From assembly GCA_947311845.1 (NCBI GenBank), contig CAMZMU010000063.1, positions 123,079,731-123,143,730 on the forward strand: a stretch of DNA of 64,000 bases, read 5' to 3'. Made by a program: the position numbers and the translations under genes. The stretch comes from Poa pratensis. Taxonomy: Eukaryota > Streptophyta > Magnoliopsida > Poales > Poaceae. How positions within the stretch are numbered: the first letter of the stretch is position 1; each line of letters begins with the position of its first letter. The notes under the pieces are model-generated. The model ran no database searches. It was given only the letters and a program-made list of their open reading frames with translations, and was not told where the DNA came from. Shown here piece after piece: positions 56,947-64,000 of this stretch.

Positions 56947-58124
56947 ATGAGTTCGTTGTACGATACTTCCGATGAAGAATATGATCTCGAAGAGGAGGAG
57001 AACATTGCAATTATCCTAGCACTCCACGCAAGAAAAACGCCGAAGCACGGTGGCTCAGTTTTGGGTCGTCAGAAGTTGTGGAGGGAAAGGATTGAAGCCC
57101 ACAACAGATTGATGCGGAACTACTTTATTGAGACTCCCACATACCCTGAGTCCTACTTTCGGCGGCGGTTTAGGATGAGCATTGAGTTGTTCAAACACAC
57201 TGCAGAGAAACTGGCGAGCCATGCATGATCGGTTTTTTCTAGCAAAGGAGGAGTGATGTCGGAGAACTAGGGCATAGCACGTTTCAGAAGGTGACCGCCG
57301 CTTTGCGTATGGTGGCATATGGGATACCGCCGGATCTAGTTGATGACCACTTGGTCATGGGTGAGAGTCAAGCCATTATGTGTGTCAAGCGCTTTGTACT
57401 TGGAGTTGTACAAGTATTTGGAAAGGAATATTTGAGAGCTCCCAATGCTGCAGACACGACTAGACTTTTCGAGTTCAACTCCGCTCGGGGGTTCACAGGT
57501 ATGCTTGGCTCTATTGACTGTATGCATTGGAGTTGGAAGAACTGTCCCACGGCATGGCATGGACAATTCCAAGGCCACAAAAAGGACTCCACTATCATCC
57601 TTGAAGCGGTGGCCGATCATGAGCTTGGATATGGCATGCTTTTTTCGGGATGCCCGGGGCTTGCAATGATATCAATGTTCTTCAGCGGTCACCACTCATG
57701 ACTAAGATTGCAAATGGTGAAACTCCACTGGTGGAGTTTGTAGCAAATGGCCATACATACAACTATGACTATTATCTTGCGGACGACATCTATCCAAGGT
57801 GGCAAACATTTGTGAAGCCGGTTAAAAATCCCCAAGGTAAGAAAATTCTTGATTTTTACAATGCTCAAGCGGCGGCTAGGAAAAATGTTGAGAGAGCATT
57901 TGGGATTTTGCAAGCCCAATTTCTATTGTGAGAGGACCAGCTAGATTTTGGGATCAAAAATGCTTTGGTACATCATGACCGCTTGTGTGATCATGCATAA
58001 TATGATCATCGAGGATGAGCGTGGGCAAGATTTAGACTACACTCACCATGAGTTGATGGGACATCCCGTGAAAGTGAGGAGGAGGTGGAGAGGGTAGCCC
58101 GCTTTCTTACTTCTTATCATGCCA
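56947..58124 (+). pseudogene. PIF/Harbinger transposase (HARBI1-like nuclease)
   Basis: Starts MSSLYDTSDEEYDLEEEENI with an acidic N-terminus. YFRRRFRMSIELFKHTAEKL follows, then AALRMVAYGIPPDLVDDHLV, GFTGMLGSIDCMHWSWKNCP (first catalytic Asp), GACNDINVLQRSPL (second Asp) and AARKNVERAFGILQAQF (catalytic Glu), the DDE order of Harbinger nucleases. EEEVERVARFLTSYHAIR ends the left part at about 58124. The last codons (EEWWTWNGQR, stop) are at 63181-63213 beyond the LINE. Frame breaks occur near 57230, 57650, 57925 and 58065. It would cut and rejoin Harbinger ends, usually with a Myb-like partner protein, which is not found in this element. Confidence 0.85.
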
Positions 58125-59360
58125 TTAGACGTGTCAAAAATACCGAGGAGGTTCCCTATGTTCATCAAGGATGGCTTCTATGATCTCTCCTTCGTGGTAG
58201 GAGACGTTGGGCCACCAGCTGATCCCGACGTTGATATGAGGGTGGACGAAGACGAGGATGAGGATGATGATGATGATGAACTAGGCGAAGACTTCACGGA
58301 TGCGGTTGCGAAGTTGGGCTCATAAATGAGCAAGGGACGTCAGAAAAACCGGAGGCGGCGCCGGTGTCGGAGACCGGAGGTGGATCAAATGCGCAACCCC
58401 CGGCTTCGGTAGCAAAGGGGGTGTGGTTTTGTCACCTTTGGTTAAACGCTGTTTTGATCAAGCGAGAGAGGAGTACCGCGCTCGATGGAGAGCGGAGAGG
58501 TGCAGCCCCAGTCGAGCCGGGGGCTGAGCCGCTGGAGCCCTTGGCATCGGTGTCGTCGGACACTGCCGGTGCGGGACTTGTGCAGGAGGCGAGTTTCTCG
58601 CCGTCTTCGGCGACGGTGGGAAGCTCTAACTCCCTGGCCATGACGGGAGGTGTGGTCAGGTCGAGTTCGGCGTCGGCCTCTCCCATATCTCCTAGTACCC
58701 CAGGCGGGGGTGCTAGTCCGAGGGAGGGGGAGGTGCAGCGGCGCTCGGCTCCGGTTTTCGTCTCTCCGATGCCCTCTTTTCCGATAAACCCTATGGGTGA
58801 GACGGAAAGGGAGGCATCCAAGAGGCGTGTGGAGGCTTTCGGTGGCATCCCGGAGGTCGAGTCTTTGGGGCTGCGATCTAGCGGGCGCATCCGCGCTCAA
58901 CGCGATGCGGATGACACTCAGCTGGGACGTGCTATGGCGCGAGCGAACGTCGGGACTCCTTACAAGGTACAAACTTGAATCCGACATTGTCATTACTTTC
59001 TTTTTCGGATAAGCAAATAGCGGAACGTGCGGCTAGACTAGGGGTGTCTCTCGGAAAGACAGAGGAGGAAAAATTAATTCAGCTAAATTAATCAAACAAT
59101 CAGATTTGGATAGGACTTTGTGTCTATTACAAAATAATTTGCCTAATGATGAACAACCGAATTGCCTTGTCCTTAATAGAGCAGCAAGTATTTCGGAGGA
59201 TCTAGAAGAAGAGGAATACTCTTTGACACATGATGATGGGTCGGATTTTACGGTAGTGTCGGAAAAGGTGAAAAAAACTAGAAAGAAAAAAGACTACTCC
59301 GGTTTGTCTCGGAGAAGAAGTGCTAGAATTAAAATACGCTCAAATACTAGAGATGTCTAA
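58125..59360 (+). pseudogene. LINE ORF1 protein, truncated
   Basis: Remaining text: SKIPRRFPMFIKDGFYDLSF, an acidic run (58240-58290), then Ser/Ala/Pro-rich linker, RRVEAFGGIPEVESLGLRSS, GRIRAQRDADDTQLGRAMAR, and after a frameshift near 58970 ARLGVSLGKTEEEKINSAKL and a basic end RRRSARIKIRSNTRDV with stop at 59358-59360. ORF1 proteins bind LINE RNA. The N-terminal nucleic-acid-binding part is missing. Frameshift near 58325. The stop overlaps the ORF2 start (ATG 59353) as in many plant LINEs. Confidence 0.72.
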
Positions 59361-62300
59361 CTTAAAAGGTCTTTTTGGAACAGTGAGGGTTTTCGTGACC
59401 CAGGAAAGCATTTTTTTCAAAGAATCAATCAGGGAAAAAAATTAGACTTCATAGCCTTGTCGGAGACTGGGAGGTCTAATTTCTCTACACCTTTCCTGAC
59501 ACACTTAGCTGTTGGTTTCGATTTTAGCTGGTTTTGTCTACCACCTAGAGGGAGGTCGGGGGCATGTTGATAGGGATAAATACTGAGACACTACAAGTTA
59601 AAAACGTGGACGTTGGCGATTTTTGCGTGAAACTTTTTGTAAAATCTAAACATGATGGTTTTGAGTGGGTCCTGGTTCGGTCTTGGCGCTGCTCAAGATG
59701 ATCAAAAACCCCAGTTCTTATCAGAGTTAGTCCGGTTGTGTGAAAATGAACCATTACCAATGATGGTGGGTGGCGATTTTAACATCATTCGGAAACCTGA
59801 AGAAAAGAACAATAATAACTACAATCCGAGATGGCCGATTATGTTTAACGCTATAATTCAGAGTTTAGAACTCAGAGAAATCGAACTCTCTGGGAGACAA
59901 TACACATGGGCAAGTAGAAGATCGGATCCAACCTTCGAAAAGCTGGACCGAATTTTAGCTACGGTGGAGTGGGAGAAAAAATTTCCACTGGTTACGGTGC
60001 AGGCTCTAACTCGGACGGGCTCCGATCATACACCTCTGTTAGTCGATTCAGGGATGCATGCTCATATTGGTAACAAAGCCCGTTTCTCCTTTGAACTATC
60101 TTGGCTTCGGCTCGAGGGGTTCTATGACATGGTTGCAGCCGAGTGGGCTGTCCATGCTAAAGGAGACACACCTATCGAGGTGTGGCAAAATAAAATTAGA
60201 CACCTTAGACGTTACTTGAGAGGCTGGGCCAAAAACCAAAGTGGCAAATATAAACAAGAAAAAGAGAGATGGCTAAAAATTATTGATGATTTAGATGTAA
60301 AGGCTGAAACGATGCCTCTCTCGGTGGCTGAACGGGATGCCCTGAAAGAAGCAAATGATAGGATATGCAGTCTTAGGCGAGATGAGGAGACAAAATGGGC
60401 ACAGAGGGCCAAGGTAAAATATATTCAGGAAGGTGGAAGCAATACAAAGTATTTCCATCTTATAGCAAATGGCAAGCATCGAAAAAAGAAAATTTTCCAA
60501 CTAGAGCAAGACGAAGGAACCATTGTAGGACAAGAGAATTTAAAAACTTATATCTCGGAATACTATAAGAAATTATTTGGTGAATCCACTCCAACTACAA
60601 TTAACCTAGATGAACAATTTATTCAGGACATACCGCAATTATCTCAGGAGGAGAATAGCATTCTTACAGCTGATTTCTTAGTGAAAGAAGTGTACGAGGC
60701 TATATCTCAGATGGAACTGAACAAGGCGCCGGGGCCAGATGGTTTCCCGCTGAGTTCTATAAGACCTTTTGGGGGGTTATTAAAGATGACTTAATGGCTA
60801 TGTTTGCTCAATTACAACAAGGGAATTTGCCCTTGTTCAAATTGAACTTTGGAGTCATTACGTTGATACCGAAAAAAGAGAATGCGGTCCAAATTCAGCA
60901 ATACCGACCTATATGTCTTCTCAATGTTAGTTTCAAAATTTTCACAAAAGTAGGTACTAATCGTATTACCGAAATTGCTCAGAAAGTAATTAGACCAACC
61001 CAGTCGGCTTTTATGCCAGGACGACACATCTTAGAGGGTGTGGTCGTTTTGCATGAGACTATTCATGAACTTCATAGGAAGAAAATGGATGGTGTCATTT
61101 TTAAGATTGACTTTGAGAAGGCATATGATAAAGTGAAATGGCCTTTTCTCCAACAAGCGTTGCGTATGAAAGGATTCGCACAACAATGGTGCAATTGGAT
61201 TATGCAATTCGTTAAGGGAGGAAGCGTTGGTATACGGGTGAATGATGACATCGGTCATTATTTCCAAACCAAAAAAGGCCTTAGGCAAGGAGACCCACTG
61301 TCTCCGATGCTCTTCAATATTGTAGCAGATATGTTGGCCATTCTGATCGCTCGGGCGAAGGAAGATGGTCAAATAGGTGGTCTTATCCCTAATCTAGTTG
61401 AGGGGGGACTATCTATACTACAGTATGCAGACGATACTATCTTGTTTATGGAACACGACTTAGCTAAGGCGGTTAACATGAAACTCATACTCTGCATTTT
61501 CGAACAACTATCGGGTCTCAAAATAAATTTTCATAAGAGTGAAATTTTTTGTTTTGGGAAGGCTAAAGAGATGGAGGCACAGTACAAACAAATCTTCGGA
61601 TGCGAGTCTGGGTCTCTACCTTTTAAATATCTGGGAGTACCGATTCATTATAGGAGACTTCGGAACTCTGAATGGTATCCCGTAGAGAGCCGTTTCGATG
61701 GCAAACTTGGATGCTGGAAAGGAAAACTGCTGTCCTATGGAGACCGCTTAGTGTTGGTTAATGCGGTTTTAACTAGCCTACCGATGTTTATGTTATCTTT
61801 TCTGGAAATTCCCAAAGGGGTGAGGAAAAGACTAGATTTTTATCGATCACGTTTCTTCTGGCAGAGTGATGAAAATAAGAGGAAATATAGATTAACTAAA
61901 TGGAACATCATTTGTCGCCCTAAAGACCAGGGTGGTTTGGGGGTGGAGGTGCTCGAGCTTAAGAATAAATGTTTACTCAGCAAGTTTGTTTAAACTTCTA
62001 AATGAGGAGGGGGTCTGGCAGGAACTCATGCGTAACAACCTCTCTACCAAAACTTTAGCTGAGGTGGAAGCACAACCCACAGACTCACCCTTTTGGAAGG
62101 GTCTTATGAGGGTGAAAGAGAGCTTCTTCGCTAGAGGCTATTTTAAAGTAGGCAATGGGGAAACAACGAGGTTTTGGGAGGACACTTGGTTGGGAAACTC
62201 TCCATTGAAAATCAATATCCACTTCTTTACAACATTGTGCAACACAAAGAGGTTTCGGTCCATCATGTGTTACATAATGCACCCCCAATGACAATGAGCT

Positions 62301-63017
62301 TTAGGAGGCCACTAATTGGGAATAAATGGGACATGTGGTCTCATTTAGTTAACAGATTGATGGATATTGCGCTAAATGATGTTCTGATTCTTTTCATTGG
62401 AAACTTACTCAGAATGGTTTATTCACTGTCAAATCCATGTATGAAGATTTAATGAATGGTCATACGAGGTTCTTAAAAACTTACTTATGGAAGTTAAAGA
62501 TACCGCTTAAAATCAAAATATTTATGTGGTTCCTTCATAGAAAAGTCTTGCTCACTAAGGATAATCTGGCCAAAAGAAATTGGCAAGGTAATACTAATTG
62601 CGCCTTTGTGTGGGTGTATGAAACAATTGAACATTTATTTATCTCTTGCCCTTTTGCAAAATTGGTTTGGCGTGTGGTGTTTTGTACCTACAATATTCCT
62701 CCACCCACTAATGTTTCGAATATGTTCGGAAATTGGTTAAATGGGGTGGATCACAAGACCAAGGCTAGGATACATATTGGTGTATCAGCAATTTGTTGGT
62801 CGATTTGGAATTGTAGAAACAATCTTGTTTTTAACAGGAAAGATACTTTCATGTCTTACAGGTTATCCATATGGCGGTGCACTGGATCCAGTTATGGGCT
62901 ACCCTGCTACCTTCGGACCAGCGGGGCCTTATGGTGGCTGGATGCACGAGGCTTTTGCGGGTGGCACAGGAGTTTTTCTCCCCGCATACGTGGCAGCATA
63001 TTAGGCGACTTTCGTAG
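59353..63017 (+). pseudogene. LINE ORF2: endonuclease, reverse transcriptase, zinc-finger end
   Basis: The endonuclease part is LDFIALSETGRSNF, LPMMVGGDFNIIRKPEEKN, GRQYTWASRRSDPTFEKLDR and GSDHTPLLVD. The linker KAPGPDG is near 60730. RT (60794-61993) has ITLIPKKENAVQIQQYRPIC, SAFMPGRHILEGVVVLHETI, FKIDFEKAYDKVKW, KGLRQGDPLSPMLFNIVADM and LQYADDTILF (catalytic YADD 61424-61435). A zf-RVT-like region (62437-62860) has YLWKLKIPLKIKIFMWFLHR and later Cys/His. It nicks target DNA and copies LINE RNA there. Frameshifts near 59365, 59680, 60760, 61990 and 62290 break it. RT itself is open for 399 residues. Confidence 0.88.
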
Positions 63018-63570
63018 TTGTGCTTTACCTATTGCTGTCTTTCTTTGACGTGTCTCAAATCTTTGTGATTCCGGAGATGTAAACTTAAATATTGCACTCG
63101 AACTATGTAATAAGCGGCTGTGTGCATCACTCGATGCAGAGGCTGGGATTAATAAAATTCTCTTTTCTAAAAAAATATTTGAGGAGTGGTGGACATGGAA
63201 TGGCCAACGGTAGTTTGATGTTGTATCTTTGTTGTATTGTTGATGAACTTTTTTAATATTGTTAATGAACTATTTGTTATATTATTCATGTAAGAGAACA
63301 ATTTGTTTGAGTTGTAATAATAATTGTACTATTTATTATTGATTTTATTTGTGTGTGTTTGATCTTCTTGATCTATGTTTGAGTGCAAAATGTTGTTTGC
63401 GTTGGGCGGCAGCGCAGGAGTGTAGCGTGCCTGCTGGAGCGCTGCTTGCGGCGCGCAAAACTATGGCGCATTGCTAAACCAAAACACCCCTCTAGCACGC
63501 GAAAATACTATTTCGGCGCTGGAAAGTGTTTTTAGCGCGCGACGCGGTAGCGCGGCTATTGGAGATGCTC

Positions 63571-63629
63571 TTACTGGTCATCCTCGATTCCTCACCGGAT
63601 TGAACAACTTTTAACCGAAAATCCTCTTA
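63571..63629. other. Spacer between two Harbinger ends
   Basis: A 59-bp stretch starts and ends with TTA (63571-63573 and 63627-63629), each next to a Harbinger terminus. No gene. Confidence 0.7.
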
Positions 63630-64000
63630 GAGCATCTCTCCAACAGGCTGCGCCCGGCGCGCTATATTTTTTTTGAGTGTCAACATAGCGTTTTAGCGTA
63701 CTGGGCATGTTTTACTTTTCCAGACACGCGCTAAATTTTCATGCGCGGAAATACCAGTTTTCTAGCGCGCTAAAATAGCGCGCTGCAACACGTATTTGCA
63801 TTGTTTCAAATGAAAACAAATAAAAAAACAAAAATAAATAGACTGAAAATATAAATATATACAGATTCACAAAACTAACTAAAAACGACCAAACAAAAAC
63901 TAATTTAAACTTAAACGAAGACGACTCCGACTAGTCGACGTCCGGAGATGTCGTCCTCCAGTGCCGCCCACCTGGAGTCGTCGTTGACCTAGGTGGCGTC
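63630..64000 (-). mobile_element. Second Harbinger-type element, left end only
   Basis: Starts GAGCATCTCTCCAACAGG after TTA, then GC-rich GCGC-type subterminal sequence similar in style to the right end at 63400-63570. At 63920-64000 the minus strand reads NDDSRWAALEDDISGRRLVG, which may be the end of an accessory or transposase ORF. The element runs off the window. Confidence 0.6.

Larger units (their letters stand above)
58125..63175 (+). mobile_element. LINE (non-LTR retrotransposon) within the transposase gene
   Basis: It has ORF1 and ORF2 on the plus strand, a 3' untranslated region and a short A tail (63169-63175). It starts within ORF1 sequence, so it is 5' truncated. The left junction lies near 58125-58140, immediately after the transposase codons for YHAIR. 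No clear target duplication could be read, so a small target deletion (about 14-16 transposase codons missing) may have accompanied insertion. Confidence 0.85.
56601..63570 (+). mobile_element. PIF/Harbinger DNA transposon, left end truncated, carrying a LINE
   Basis: The right terminus reads GCGCGGCTATTGGAGATGCTC (ending 63570), the reverse complement of GAGCATCTCCAATAGCCGCG. It is followed by TTA, the usual Harbinger target. A Harbinger-type transposase is encoded at 56947-58124 plus its last codons at 63181-63213. The left terminal repeat is missing because the GC-rich leader (56601-56859) meets B's truncated LTR directly. A likely 5' leader intron is 56860-56946 (AAG before GTAAAA; TTTCTAG before ATG). 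Confidence 0.85.

Noticed and set aside
1..64000. tRNA or rRNA genes, CRISPR arrays, operons or bacterial defence systems
   Set aside because: None of the expected sequence patterns was seen; the tRNA-like matches are only retrotransposon primer-binding sites.

Overview
The window is plant nuclear DNA made almost entirely of nested transposable elements. It looks like a large grass genome, most likely Triticeae (wheat, Aegilops, barley or rye type). The signs are a Stowaway MITE with CTCCCTCCGTTC ends, Helitrons with a CCCGT..ACGGG hairpin and CTAG end, multi-kilobase chromovirus LTRs, Athila-lineage elements with LTRs beginning TGATG on the plus strand, and PIF/Harbinger termini beginning GAGCATCTC. 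No intact host gene is visible. There is no tRNA, rRNA, CRISPR array or bacterial-style operon. Family assignments come from motifs read by eye; no database was searched.

Layout. (1) 1-8321 is the least repetitive part. It holds a receptor-kinase-like exon relic (476-603, minus), a small Helitron (1834-2861), a 96-bp Stowaway MITE (2955-3050), a duplicated promoter-like block with a 28-G run (3293-3679) and a multi-exon F-box/LRR/FBD pseudogene (4672-7487, minus). (2) 8322-20467 is a minus-strand chromovirus (Tekay-like Ty3/gypsy) with 3.4-kb LTRs. Its 3' LTR is cut to 818 bp and a 2.9-kb Helitron lies between primer-binding site and gag. (3) 20468-34913 is a Tat-lineage gypsy element: plus-strand gag and protease, an internal deletion removing most of pol, and a spliced antisense gene. 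That gene is split by element A1 (25037-32420, TSD CTCCC). (4) 34914-56600 is a minus-strand Athila-lineage element, called B here. It carries a CACTA transposon in its 3' LTR, a 4-kb solo LTR in its integrase (TSD TAAAA) and element A2 (45997-53911, TSD AGCAT) in its RNase H. (5) 56601-63570 is a PIF/Harbinger transposon whose transposase is interrupted near its last codons by a LINE. A second Harbinger-like end starts at 63630 and runs off the window.

How the parts relate. A1 and A2 are two copies of one LTR family with gag and protease but no reverse transcriptase, RNase H or integrase. They share with B the same primer-binding site (TGGCGCCGTTGCCGG), a similar LTR edge and a repeated AAGCTTGGGG purine motif, so a B-like element could be the autonomous partner. 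Three points deserve most attention. The gag-start block has been exchanged between A1 and A2 inside otherwise near-identical elements. B has an accessory coiled-coil-like ORF downstream of integrase, preceded by an LTR-like promoter. The Tat element has a spliced antisense gene. All protein-coding regions are broken by frameshifts, stops or insertions.
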